Below, piece by piece: positions 33,217-41,476 of a stretch of 64,000 nt of DNA. The stretch's first letter is position 1. Each line of letters starts with the position of its first letter. The stretch comes from Kitasatospora purpeofusca (GTDB taxonomy: Bacteria; Actinomycetota; Actinomycetes; Streptomycetales; Streptomycetaceae). Position numbers and translations under genes: made by a program. Below the pieces are notes generated by a model, which made no database searches, had not been told where the DNA came from, and saw nothing but the letters and a program-made list of their open reading frames with translations. Location: assembly GCF_000718025.1 (NCBI RefSeq), contig NZ_JODS01000009.1:124001-188000 (forward strand), read 5' to 3'.

Positions 33217-36206
33217 CGGTGACGCCCCGGGGCGGTTCCGGTACGGCGCCGGGCGACGAGCACGGCCGCCGCGCCGAGGGCGGTCAGCAGCCCGGCAGCG
33301 CCGGTGAGTACCAAGGTCTCGGTACCGGTGCTGGCAAGACCGCCGCCGCGGACGGCACTGCTGCCGACCTGGACCGGGATGGCAACCACCGGTGCGCCGA
33401 CGCCACCGCGGACGGGCTCGTCGATGCCGTCGGCCACGGGGGCGACATCGGCCGGACGGACGGACGTGCCGGGGAGGACGGGAGCACCGGAAGCCGTCGG
33501 GGAACCGGAGGTGGTCTGCGTCGCGGTAGCCGTCGGCGTCGCGGTCGGGCTCGGCGTACCCGTCCCGGTCGGCGTCGCCGTCTGTGTAGCGGTGGGAGTC
33601 GGCGTAGCGGTCTGAGTCACCGTCGCAGTCGCGGTAGCAGTCGGCGTCACAGTCGCCGTAGCCGTAGCCGTAGCCGTCGGCGTAGCAGTCCCGGTCGCCG
33701 TCGGCGTAGGCGTGGGCGTCCCGCCCAGGTCCCGCCGCAGCGTCCCGAAGGAGACCCCGGTCGCACCGCCCAGCACCTGCGTGGACGCCCGCACGTCCGA
33801 GCCCCGCTGCCCCTCGGAGGCAACGTTGAACCCGCCGTCGTCGTTCTGCTGACCGGCGAGGAAGTCCAGCGCCTTGGCGATCCCCGCGCCGTGGGCGGAC
33901 CGGCGGAGCGTCATGCCCTGGACCGCGAGCGCGGCCGAGTTGGTCGAGTCGCCGGCCGCGCCGGGGAAGCCGCCGTCGGCGAGCTGCCGGCCCGCGATCC
34001 AGGCCACGCCCTTGTCGACGGCCGCCGCGGCCTCGTCACCGGGGACGAGGGCGAGCGCCATGACGGCCATCGCGGTGCTGTCCACGTCGGAGTCGCCGGT
34101 GGCGGGGATCAGGCTGGGCCAGGAGCCGTCGGCGTGCTGGAGGCTCGTCAGGTAGGCGATCGGGGCGGCGGCGTTCGCCGTGTCACCGGCCCGCAGCTGG
34201 GCCATGATGCCGAGTGCCTGGGAGAACACCGAGGTGGCCCAGGTGTAGTTGCCGGCGCCCGCGCAGCCGGTGCTGTCGTCGGCCTTGGCGCAGGTGACCG
34301 CCGCGAGGGCGGCGATCAGGTCGTGGCCGCCGAAGGCGCGCGGGTCGCGGCCGACGACCTCCGCGAGCAGCGCCTCCTTGCCGATGGAGCCGCCGCCGGC
34401 GTACTCGGTGCCGATCGCGGTCCAGTCGTTGACGGTGCGGTCGTTGGCGTCCTTGCCCTGCCGGTCCAGGAAGTCGACGATCCCGCGCAGCGCGGTGTCG
34501 TCGGTGCCGGTGGCGGCGAGGGCGAAGGCGCCGTCGATGGTGAGGCCGAAGTCGGCGAAGGCCGGGAAGGCCTCGTAGTAGTGGCCGTCGATCAGGCGCG
34601 CGCGGTCGGTCAGGTAGGCGCTGCCCCGGGCCGGGTCGGGGGTCCGCCCGGCGGGCGGGGTGGTGGCGCCGTCCGGGTTGTGGCGGACGGTGCCGAGGTC
34701 GGTGCCGGTCAGGGCCAGGACGGCCTGCTCGGTGGCGGCCGGGTCGGCGTCGGGCGTCGCCTCGTCGGGCCGGACGCCGCCGTCCTCGCCCTGGCGGGCG
34801 GCGATCCACGCCTTGGCGGCGGACTGCCGGGCGCCCTGGCCGACGGCCAGCAGTGCCTGGGCCGCGTGGGCGGTGCTGCCGGTGTCGCCGGGGGCACCGG
34901 CGTAGGGGGCGTAGGAGCCGTCGGCCTGCTGGCTCGCGGCGAGTTGCTCGGCGGCCTTCTTCGCCGTCGACTCCTGGTCGGCGACACCGCGCAGGGCGAG
35001 GACGGCCAGGCTGGTGGAGCCGGGGTCGGACTCGCAGTAGCCGCCCGCGACGATCATCGATCCGGCCATGCCGCCGTCGGCGCACTGGAGGACCGCGAAG
35101 CGCGCGAGCGCCGACGCGGGCGGCGTGACCCCGGCGCGGCGCAGGGCGACGACCGCCCATGCCTGCGCCCAGGGCGAGGAGGCGCCGTAGAAGTCCCCGG
35201 CAGCGGTGCACTTGCCGTTCTCGCCCGGCCCGGCGCACACATGGTCGGTGAGCGCGGCGAGGAGGTCCCGGCCGCCGAAGGACCGGGGGTCGCCCTCGGT
35301 GCTCTCCGCGACGAGGGCGAGCAGGGCGGCGGCGCCGGAGTCGGGCTTGCCGGCCGGGCCGTCCGGGTACAGGTAGGCGTCGGTGTGGGCCCGGAGGAAG
35401 GCGAGGACCTTGCGCAGCGCCGGGTCCTGGGTCCCGGCGGCGGCGAGCGCGATCGCGGTCTGCGCGGTGCGGGGGTAGTCGGGGCCCTCGAAGGCCCAGT
35501 TCTCCATGTGGTCGCCGTCGACCAGGCGGGCGGCCAGCCAGGCGGCCGCGGCGGCGGGGTCGCCGGTGCGGGCCGGGCCGGTCGGGCTCGACGTCGCGGT
35601 GGGCGAGGCGGACGGCGAGGCCGAGGGCGACGGCCCGGTGTTCCTGGCCCGGACCGAGTCCGGGGTGAAGGACGGCGCCCCGCTGGTGCCGCCGACGTCG
35701 GTGCCCCCGTAGACCCAGGCCTCCACCTCCCCCGGCTTGGGCTTCTGCGTCGCGGCGCCGAACTGGCTGTAGGACCAAATCTGTTGGCCCGGAGAGGCGA
35801 TCCAGTACGACCAGTACGCCGTCGCCTGCGGGGTGGTGGTGCAGGGCTCCTCGGCCGGGGTCGGGTACTGGGTGCCGCCGTTGAAGCTTCCGGTGCCCAG
35901 GCGGCAGATGAAGGCCGGTCCGTCGTGCTCGGTGCCGGCGGTGGTGAATCCGGCCTTGTGCAGCAGGTTCATGCCGGTGCTGGGGTCGGCGTCGCAGCCG
36001 CGGACGACACCGCCGCCCCAGTGGCCGAAGTCGACGGCGACGATCGCGCCGGTGGTCGTCGTGCAGTCCTCGATCGGGTCCGCGACCGCGGCCCGGGGGT
36101 TGGCGAGCAGCACCGTACCGCCCGCCGCAACCGCGACCGCCCCGGTGACCAGCAGGGACACGACTCCCCTGCCTCTGTGCCGCGTACGACTGCTGCTGAC
36201 CCTCAC
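33213..36206 (-). CDS. Surface-anchored transcobalamin-like protein: beta domain plus two alpha/alpha-barrel domains
   Basis: 997 residues. The order is: signal peptide (~1-43); beta domain (~45-175: AIVAVDFGHWGGGVVRGC, HDGPAFICRLG, ATAYWSYWIASPGQQ, EVEAWVYGGTDVG); two helical repeat regions (~205-500 and ~520-800) with prenyltransferase/squalene-cyclase-type repeats such as QQADGSYAPYAG, LQHADGSWPSL and QQNDDGGFNVAS; a Thr/Pro/Ala stalk (~805-905); and a C-terminal LASTG (957-961) followed by a hydrophobic helix and RRR. LAxTG is the class E sortase signal of streptomycetes. An alpha/alpha barrel plus a DUF4430-like beta domain is the fold pair of intrinsic factor and transcobalamin. GTG 36206 follows CAGGGAGTAGCC. 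It is the first gene of the riboswitch-headed ECF operon. Confidence 0.82.
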   Translation of the reverse strand: MRVSSSRTRHRGRGVVSLLVTGAVAVAAGGTVLLANPRAAVADPIEDCTTTTGAIVAVDFGHWGGGVVRGCDADPSTGMNLLHKAGFTTAGTEHDGPAFICRLGTGSFNGGTQYPTPAEEPCTTTPQATAYWSYWIASPGQQIWSYSQFGAATQKPKPGEVEAWVYGGTDVGGTSGAPSFTPDSVRARNTGPSPSASPSASPTATSSPTGPARTGDPAAAAAWLAARLVDGDHMENWAFEGPDYPRTAQTAIALAAAGTQDPALRKVLAFLRAHTDAYLYPDGPAGKPDSGAAALLALVAESTEGDPRSFGGRDLLAALTDHVCAGPGENGKCTAAGDFYGASSPWAQAWAVVALRRAGVTPPASALARFAVLQCADGGMAGSMIVAGGYCESDPGSTSLAVLALRGVADQESTAKKAAEQLAASQQADGSYAPYAGAPGDTGSTAHAAQALLAVGQGARQSAAKAWIAARQGEDGGVRPDEATPDADPAATEQAVLALTGTDLGTVRHNPDGATTPPAGRTPDPARGSAYLTDRARLIDGHYYEAFPAFADFGLTIDGAFALAATGTDDTALRGIVDFLDRQGKDANDRTVNDWTAIGTEYAGGGSIGKEALLAEVVGRDPRAFGGHDLIAALAAVTCAKADDSTGCAGAGNYTWATSVFSQALGIMAQLRAGDTANAAAPIAYLTSLQHADGSWPSLIPATGDSDVDSTAMAVMALALVPGDEAAAAVDKGVAWIAGRQLADGGFPGAAGDSTNSAALAVQGMTLRRSAHGAGIAKALDFLAGQQNDDGGFNVASEGQRGSDVRASTQVLGGATGVSFGTLRRDLGGTPTPTPTATGTATPTATATATATVTPTATATATVTQTATPTPTATQTATPTGTGTPSPTATPTATATQTTSGSPTASGAPVLPGTSVRPADVAPVADGIDEPVRGGVGAPVVAIPVQVGSSAVRGGGLASTGTETLVLTGAAGLLTALGAAAVLVARRRTGTAPGRHR
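33500..33720. repeat. Thr/Ala/Pro stalk repeats with GTAGCC/GTCGCC hexamers
   Basis: Short tandem hexameric units (for example GCCGTAGCCGTAGCCGTAG near 33656-33676) encode alternating Thr-Ala/Thr-Pro in the wall-spanning stalk of the 33213-36206 protein. Confidence 0.7.
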
Positions 36207-36329
36207 CGGCTACTCCCTGGTCGATCGACGCGGGTGCAACGGCGCAGCCGGCAGCCCCCGACAGGCATGGGGACCGCCATGACCACGTCGTAGTCCGCGA
36301 CGACGCAAGTACTTCGAGAACAGACCCCC

Positions 36330-36430
36330 GGTCCAGGCATTCCGGCTCATCCGCCCGGGGGGCGGATCTACGGTTGCGGGTCAGCGCCGGATTCGGACCG
36401 GCTTCCCCTGGGTGCCGAGGGTGAAAAACC
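36330..36430 (-). promoter_or_regulatory. Cobalamin riboswitch upstream of the ECF/transcobalamin-like operon
   Basis: On the minus strand the core reads GGGGAAGCCGGTCCGAATCC, then GGCGCTGACCCGCAACCGTAG (about 36408-36370), and the 3' block GAGCCGGAATGCCTGGACC (36348-36330). Order and spacing fit a compact cobalamin riboswitch. It lies about 120 nt before the GTG start of the 33213-36206 gene. The sequence TTGACT N18 TCTGAT read on the minus strand near 36467-36438 is a weak promoter candidate. Confidence 0.92.
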
Positions 36431-36524
36431 GGTTCATCAGACCACGCTGCCGAACTGGGAGTCAACGGCACGTCACCTGGATCACAAGCCCTCGTCGGCG
36501 CCTGCGCCGTGCGGTAGCGTCCGC

Positions 36525-36617
36525 GGTGGCCGAGCGGGGGAACCCGGTGCGAATCCGGGGCTGACGCGCAGCGGTGTGGGGTGCCGTCCGTCGGCGCCCC
36601 GAGTCCGAATGCCCACC
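36525..36617 (+). promoter_or_regulatory. Cobalamin riboswitch upstream of the intrinsic-factor-like gene
   Basis: The core GGGGGAACCCGGTGCGAATC begins at 36536 and is followed by CCGGGGCTGACGCGCAGCGG and the 3' block GAGTCCGAATGCCCACC (36601-36617). It faces the opposite way to the riboswitch at 36330-36430, so the two share one ~100-bp promoter region. A GC-rich hairpin (36656-36680) and about 125 nt of leader precede the start codon. Confidence 0.92.
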
Positions 36618-36742
36618 CGGCCGCGCACCACGGCGAAAGCCTGCCCACGCGAGCCGGGCGGCGGCCGCTCCGGCCGCCGTGCTCCCGCAGGGGTGCAACG
36701 GGCCGGGGCCGGGTCGGCGTCCGCCACCCCAAGGAGTGTCCC

Positions 36743-38167
36743 GTGTCCTTCCTCACCTCCCGCACCGCCGCCTCCCGCACCGCCGCCGCGGTGACCGTCC
36801 CGCTGGCGGCCGGAGCTCTGCTGCTGTCGGCAGTTCCCGCGCAGGCGACCGCCACCCCGGCCCAGACAGCCACCTCGAAGAGCACCGGCGTCACCTATCT
36901 GAAGTCCCTCCAGGCCGCCGACGGCAGCTACGTCACCGGCGGCGGGCTCTCCAACGAGTGGGCCTTCAGCGCGCTGGCGGCGGCCGGCACCGCCGCGGCG
37001 GACGTCACCCCCGGCGGGGACGCCACCAAGAACGCCCGCCTCGTCTACCGCAACCAGCTCGCCGCGCCCGCCTGGCCCAGCGCCTCGCCGGTCGTCACCG
37101 ACTACGAGCGCGGCATCCTGAACGCCTACGCCGCCGGGATCGACCCCGCGCGCGTCGGGCCCGGCCGCAACCTGGTCGCGGACCTGGCCGCCTACTGGCA
37201 GACCGCCGAGCCCGGCTACTACGGCCCGTCCGCCAACTTCAACGGCACCGTCTTCGGCCTGCTCGCCCTCGGCGGCGCCAGGACCCAGAGCGGCACCAGG
37301 CGCGTGCCGCAGTCCCTGCTGGACGCCTCGGTCGCCGCCGTGCGCGCCAACCAGCACAACGACGGCGGCTGGAACTACAGCAAGGCCGCCGGCGACCCGG
37401 CGGCGCTCGCCCAGGGCAGCGACATCGACATGACGGGCGCCGCCATGGCCTCCCTGTGCAGCGGCGGCGTCCCCAACACCGATGCCGCGGTGGTCGCCGC
37501 GAAGAACTTCCTCAAGGGCAAGCTGGTCGCCTCCGGTGCGTTCAACTCGATGTGGGGCGCCAACACCGACTCCAACGGCTGGGCCGTCTCCGGCCTCAAC
37601 GCCTGCGGCATCAACCCCCAGGGCGCCGAGTTCACCAGCGGCGCCGGCAAGACCCCGATCGACTTCCTGATCGCCCAGCAGTTCAAGCCCGGCGGCGGCT
37701 TCAAGTACCTGCCCACCGACACCGTCCCGTCCGCCTACGCCTCCGTCGACGGCCTGCGCGCCGTTGCCGGCGCGGGCTTCACCGCCACCCCGCCCGCGCC
37801 GAGCGCGGCCGGCGAGCCGGCCTGGGCGGCCACCACCGGCTTCACTCCCGGCACCGCGGCCCGGCTGGCCCTGGTCGTCGACAACGGCACCGCCCCGCTC
37901 AAGGTCTGCGCCGTGACCCTCACGCCGACCGGCAGCACCACGACCCTCGGCGAGGTCCTGGACGCGGCCGCCACCGCGACCCCGGGCGGCTGCGTCACCG
38001 CCGTCACCCCGGCCACCGGCTCCGGCACGATCACCTCGCTCAACGGCACCGCCAACAGCGGCTCGGCCACCTGGAAGGTCGACCTGGACGCCGGCACGGC
38101 CGCCGCCGCCACCCGGGCCACCACGGTCCACCTGGGCGACACCGTCTCGCTGCGCTACGGCAGCTGA
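36743..38167 (+). CDS. Secreted intrinsic factor/transcobalamin-like protein
   Basis: 474 residues. A signal peptide (~1-38: AAAVTVPLAAGALLLSAVPAQA) is followed by an alpha/alpha-barrel region (~45-345) with helical repeats LQAADGSYVTGGG, NQHNDGGWNYSK, MWGANTDSNGWAV and FKPGGGFKYLP. The C-terminal ~110 residues (APLKVCAVTL, LGEVLDAAATATPGGCV, GTITSLNGTANSGSATWKV, VHLGDTVSLRYGS) fit the DUF4430/transcobalamin C-terminal beta domain with its Ser-Leu-Asn-Gly and final Leu-Arg-Tyr strand. This is the same two-domain order as animal intrinsic factor. No wall anchor is present, so it is probably released. GTG 36743 sits behind AAGGAG. B12 binding is inferred from fold plus riboswitch. Confidence 0.8.
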   Translation: MSFLTSRTAASRTAAAVTVPLAAGALLLSAVPAQATATPAQTATSKSTGVTYLKSLQAADGSYVTGGGLSNEWAFSALAAAGTAAADVTPGGDATKNARLVYRNQLAAPAWPSASPVVTDYERGILNAYAAGIDPARVGPGRNLVADLAAYWQTAEPGYYGPSANFNGTVFGLLALGGARTQSGTRRVPQSLLDASVAAVRANQHNDGGWNYSKAAGDPAALAQGSDIDMTGAAMASLCSGGVPNTDAAVVAAKNFLKGKLVASGAFNSMWGANTDSNGWAVSGLNACGINPQGAEFTSGAGKTPIDFLIAQQFKPGGGFKYLPTDTVPSAYASVDGLRAVAGAGFTATPPAPSAAGEPAWAATTGFTPGTAARLALVVDNGTAPLKVCAVTLTPTGSTTTLGEVLDAAATATPGGCVTAVTPATGSGTITSLNGTANSGSATWKVDLDAGTAAAATRATTVHLGDTVSLRYGS

Positions 38168-38299
38168 CCGGACCTGTACGGTGCCGGGCGGAAGCGGGTC
38201 GCCCGGCACCGGCGCGGGCACAAGCACAGCGACGACGCATCGACGACGCGTCCACGGCACGGCGACGGAACACCGAAGGACCACAGGGGGATGGCAGCG

Positions 38300-38641
38300 A
38301 TGGGGATGACCGGATGGGCGGCGGGCGGTTACGTCGCCGTGGTCGGCGGGCTGGCCGCACTGGGAGGGCTGACGGAGAACGGGCGCTTCTACCTCGCGGC
38401 CGTGCTGCTCACCCTTCCGCTCGGGCTGGCCGCCCTGGTGGCCGTGTACGTGGCCCGGGGCCTGCTGACCGGCGTCGGCGGCCTGTTCACGGAGACGAGC
38501 CTGCCGGACGGCGCCGACCCGGCGTGGCTGACCGCTGGCGGGGTGGTGGCGAACACGCTGCTGTTCACGGCCGCGGCCGTGGCCACGGTGCTGCTGGTGG
38601 AACGGCTCGCCGCCCGGCGCCGGGTGTCCCGCCGTCCCTGA
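38300..38641 (+). CDS. Small membrane protein
   Basis: About 113 residues with three hydrophobic segments (WAAGGYVAVVGGLAALGG, FYLAAVLLTLPLGLAALVAVYVA and VVANTLLFTAAAVATVLLV) and a basic C-terminus (ARRRVSRRP). The start is chosen at ATG 38300, nine bases after AGGGGG; ATG 38291 is in frame but would sit on the ribosome binding site. It lies 132 bp after the intrinsic-factor-like gene on the same strand and may share its riboswitch-controlled transcript. The family is unknown. Confidence 0.65.
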   Translation: MGMTGWAAGGYVAVVGGLAALGGLTENGRFYLAAVLLTLPLGLAALVAVYVARGLLTGVGGLFTETSLPDGADPAWLTAGGVVANTLLFTAAAVATVLLVERLAARRRVSRRP

Positions 38642-38653
38642 GCACGCCGACGC

Positions 38654-38692
38654 CGGTGCCCGGTCCCCTCTCGGCGAGGGGACCGGGCACCG
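38654..38692. terminator. Bidirectional terminator
   Basis: A perfect 17-bp stem (arms 38654-38670 and 38676-38692, CGGTGCCCGGTCCCCTC and its complement) with a 5-nt loop, between the convergent ends of the small membrane protein and the valine-degradation operon. Confidence 0.88.
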
Positions 38693-38703
38693 ACGTTGCA
38701 GGG

Positions 38704-39477
38704 TCAGTGGTGCTTGAACTCCGGCGGGCGCTTCTCGGCGAAGGCGGCCATGCCTTCCTTCTGGTCGGCGGTGGCGAAGGTGGCGTGGAAGAGGCGGCGT
38801 TCGAAGCGGACGCCCTCGGCGAGGGTGGTCTCCAGGGCGCGGTTGACGCTCTCCTTCATCATGATCGCGGCCGGTGCGGACATCGCGGCGATCGTCGCGG
38901 CGGTGGCGAGGGCCTCGTCGAGCAACCGGTCGGCGGGGACGATCCGGGAGACCAGTCCGGCCCGCTCGGCCTCCTCGGCGTCCATGGTCCGCCCGGTCAG
39001 GCAGAGTTCCATGGCCTTGGCCTTGCCGATCGCCCTGGTCAGCCGCTGCGAGCCGCCGATGCCCGGGATCACCCCGAGCTTGATCTCCGGCTGGCCGAAC
39101 TTCGCGGTGTCGGCGGCGATCAGGACGTCGCACAGCATCGCCAACTCGCAGCCCCCGCCCAGCGCGTAGCCGGCCACGGCGGCGACGACGGGCTTGCGCA
39201 GGGCGCCGAAGCGGTCCCAGGCGGCGAACCAGTCGCCGAGGTAGGCGTCGACGAAGTCCAGGGACTGCATCTCCTTGATGTCGGCCCCGGCGGCGAAGGC
39301 CCGGTCGGACCCGGTGACGACCACCGCGCCCACCGTCCGGTCCCGGTCGAACTCCTGGGCGGCCTCGACGACTTCGTTCATCAGCCGGGTGTTGAGGGCG
39401 TTCAGGGCCTTCGGCCGGTCCAGGGTGATCAGGCCCACCCGGTCGTGGCGCTCGACCCGGATCGTCTCGTAGCTCAT
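38704..39477 (-). CDS. Enoyl-CoA hydratase
   Basis: 257 residues of the crotonase fold. The oxyanion-hole loop FAAGADIKEM and the catalytic Glu region (GYALGGGCELAMLCDV, FGQPEIKLGVIPGIGG) are intact. It hydrates 2-enoyl-CoA; in this operon methacrylyl-CoA to 3-hydroxyisobutyryl-CoA is the expected step. It is the last gene of mmsA-acd-hibch-mmsB-echA, its ATG overlaps the mmsB stop, and a strong terminator follows. Confidence 0.92.
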   Translation of the reverse strand: MSYETIRVERHDRVGLITLDRPKALNALNTRLMNEVVEAAQEFDRDRTVGAVVVTGSDRAFAAGADIKEMQSLDFVDAYLGDWFAAWDRFGALRKPVVAAVAGYALGGGCELAMLCDVLIAADTAKFGQPEIKLGVIPGIGGSQRLTRAIGKAKAMELCLTGRTMDAEEAERAGLVSRIVPADRLLDEALATAATIAAMSAPAAIMMKESVNRALETTLAEGVRFERRLFHATFATADQKEGMAAFAEKRPPEFKHH

Positions 39478-40358
39478 GCGGTGTTCTCCCGAAGGGTGGT
39501 GATGATGGCCGAGAAGTCCTGACCGGAGCCGTCGCCCCGGGCGAAGTCGGCGAACAACTCGGATGCCCGGCGCCCGAGTTCGGCGGGCACGGCGGAGGCG
39601 TCGGCGGCGTCGGCGGCCAGGCCGAGGTCCTTGGCCATCAGGGCGGCCGCGAAGCCCGCCGGGTAGCCCCGGTTGGCGGGACTGGCCGGGACGGGGCCGG
39701 GCACGGGGCAGTTGCTGGTGAGCGCCCAGCACTGGCCGGAGGCCGTGGAGGCGACGTCGAACAGGGCCTGGTGGCTCAGACCGAGGCTCTCGCCGAGCAC
39801 GAAGGCCTCGGCGACCGCGATCATCGAGACGCCGAGGATCATGTTGTTGCAGATCTTCGCGGCCTGCCCGGTGCCGGACTCGCCGCAGTGCACCACCTTG
39901 CGGCCCATCGCCGCCAGCACCGGTTCGGCGGCGGCGAAGTCCTCCGCCGAACCGCCGACCATGAAGGTCAGGCTCGCCGCCTCGGCGCCCGGGACCCCGC
40001 CGGAGACCGGGGCGTCCAGGGCCCGGTGGCCGGCGGTACGGGCGAGGTCCCGGGCGGCCCGGGCATCGCCGACCGCGATCGTGGAGCAGTCGACGAACAG
40101 TGCGTCCACCGCCGATGTGGTCAACTCCCGGTAGACCTCCAGCACATGGCGTCCGGTCGGCAGCATGGTGAGCACCAGTTCGGCGTCCGCGACCGCCTCG
40201 GCGGCCGAGGCGGCGATCCGTACACCCCGGCCGGCCGCCCGCTCCCGGGCCTCCGGCACCAGGTCGTGGCCGGTGACGGTGTGGCCCGCCCCGACCAGGT
40301 TGGCGGCCATCGGGCCACCCATGTTGCCGAGTCCGACGAATCCGATCCGGTGGGTCAC
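39474..40358 (-). CDS. mmsB: 3-hydroxyisobutyrate dehydrogenase
   Basis: 294 residues. N-terminal NAD-binding motif IGFVGLGNMGGPMAANLV, substrate-binding DAPVSGGVPGAEAASLTFMVGG, and the catalytic lysine K168 in GQAAKICNNM. It oxidises 3-hydroxyisobutyrate to methylmalonate semialdehyde, the substrate of MmsA encoded four genes upstream. GTG 40358 overlaps the preceding stop (GTGA). Context and motifs agree on the valine pathway. Confidence 0.94.
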   Translation of the reverse strand: MTHRIGFVGLGNMGGPMAANLVGAGHTVTGHDLVPEARERAAGRGVRIAASAAEAVADAELVLTMLPTGRHVLEVYRELTTSAVDALFVDCSTIAVGDARAARDLARTAGHRALDAPVSGGVPGAEAASLTFMVGGSAEDFAAAEPVLAAMGRKVVHCGESGTGQAAKICNNMILGVSMIAVAEAFVLGESLGLSHQALFDVASTASGQCWALTSNCPVPGPVPASPANRGYPAGFAAALMAKDLGLAADAADASAVPAELGRRASELFADFARGDGSGQDFSAIITTLRENTA

Positions 40359-41476
40359 CAGCGCTCCAGGGGGGTGAGGTCGGCGAGGCCGAGTTCGCGC
40401 TCGCCCAGCGGGGCGAACCAGCGGGCCACGGCGGCGGGGTCGACGGCGTCCAGCGTGGCCGGACTCCAGTGCGGGGTGCGGTCCTTGTCGATCACCTGGG
40501 CCCGGATGCCCTCGGCGAGGTCCGGGGTGGCCAGGGCCGCGCAGGAGCTGCGGTACTCCTGGTCGAGCACCGCCTCCAGCGGGCCCAGCTCCCGGGCCCG
40601 GCGGAGCGCGGCCAGCGTCGCCTTGACCGCCGTCGGCGCGTTGGCGGTGATCCGCTCGGCCGCCTCCTTCGCCTCCGGTTCGCCACTGGCGCCGAGCCGT
40701 TCGAGGATCTCCTCGACGGTGTCGGCCGCGTAGCAGGTGTCGATCCACTCCCGCTGTCGCTCCAGCCGGCCGGGCGGCGGCTGTTCGACGTGCCGGGCGA
40801 GCGCGTCGTGGACGCTCGACTCGGCCAGGTCGTCGAGCAGGGCGGGCAGTCGCCCGGCCGGGACGAAGTGGTCGGCGAGGCCGCAGAGCAGCGCGTCCGC
40901 GGCTCCGGCCGAGCCGGCGGTCAGCGCGAGGTGGGTGCCCAGCTCGCCGGGCGCCAGCGCGAGCAGATAGGTGCCGCCGACGTCGGGGACGAAACCGATG
41001 CCCGCCTCGGGCATGGCGATCCTGGTGCGCTCGGTGACGATCCGGACGCTGCCGTGGGCGGAGACCCCGACCCCGCCGCCCATCACGATGCCGTCCATCA
41101 CCGCGACATAGGGCTTGGGGTAGCGGGCGATCCTGGCGTTGAGGCGGTACTCGTCGCGCCAGAACTCCTCGACCTCGCGCGGGTCGCCGCCGGTCGCGGC
41201 GCGGTGGATGGCGACGATGTCGCCGCCGGCGCAGAAGGCCCGGTCGCCGGCCCCGGTGACGACGACGGTCGCGACCCGCGGGTCCTGCTCCCAGGCGTCC
41301 AGGGCGGCCGCGATCCGCCGCACCATCCCGTGGGTGAGGGCGTTGAGGGCGGCGGGGCGGTTGAGGACGATCAGTCCGGTCCGGCCCTCGCGCTGCACCA
41401 GGACCTCCTCGGTCCCGGTCCCGGTCCTGACGCCGCTCCCGGCGCCGTTCCCGCTCGTGCTCCCGTTCCAGGTCAT
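40355..41476 (-). CDS. 3-hydroxyisobutyryl-CoA hydrolase (enoyl-CoA hydratase/isomerase family)
   Basis: 373 residues, the HIBCH size class rather than ~260-residue crotonases. It has FCAGGDIVAIHRAA (oxyanion loop), VMDGIVMGGGVGVSAHGSVR, MPEAGIGFVPDVGGTYLLA and a C-terminal extension with RAQVIDKDRTPHWSP, a hallmark of 3-hydroxyisobutyryl-CoA hydrolases. It releases 3-hydroxyisobutyrate for MmsB. The first ~24 residues are Gly/Ser/Thr-rich and probably disordered. The start codon overlaps the stop of the acyl-CoA dehydrogenase. Confidence 0.92.
   Translation of the reverse strand: MTWNGSTSGNGAGSGVRTGTGTEEVLVQREGRTGLIVLNRPAALNALTHGMVRRIAAALDAWEQDPRVATVVVTGAGDRAFCAGGDIVAIHRAATGGDPREVEEFWRDEYRLNARIARYPKPYVAVMDGIVMGGGVGVSAHGSVRIVTERTRIAMPEAGIGFVPDVGGTYLLALAPGELGTHLALTAGSAGAADALLCGLADHFVPAGRLPALLDDLAESSVHDALARHVEQPPPGRLERQREWIDTCYAADTVEEILERLGASGEPEAKEAAERITANAPTAVKATLAALRRARELGPLEAVLDQEYRSSCAALATPDLAEGIRAQVIDKDRTPHWSPATLDAVDPAAVARWFAPLGERELGLADLTPLERW

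Noticed and set aside
31922..33236. Long plus-strand ORFs opposite the 31894-33216 and 33213-36206 genes
   Set aside because: They are antisense shadows produced by GC-rich repetitive stalk codons; the minus-strand frames carry signal peptides, conserved domains and coupled starts.
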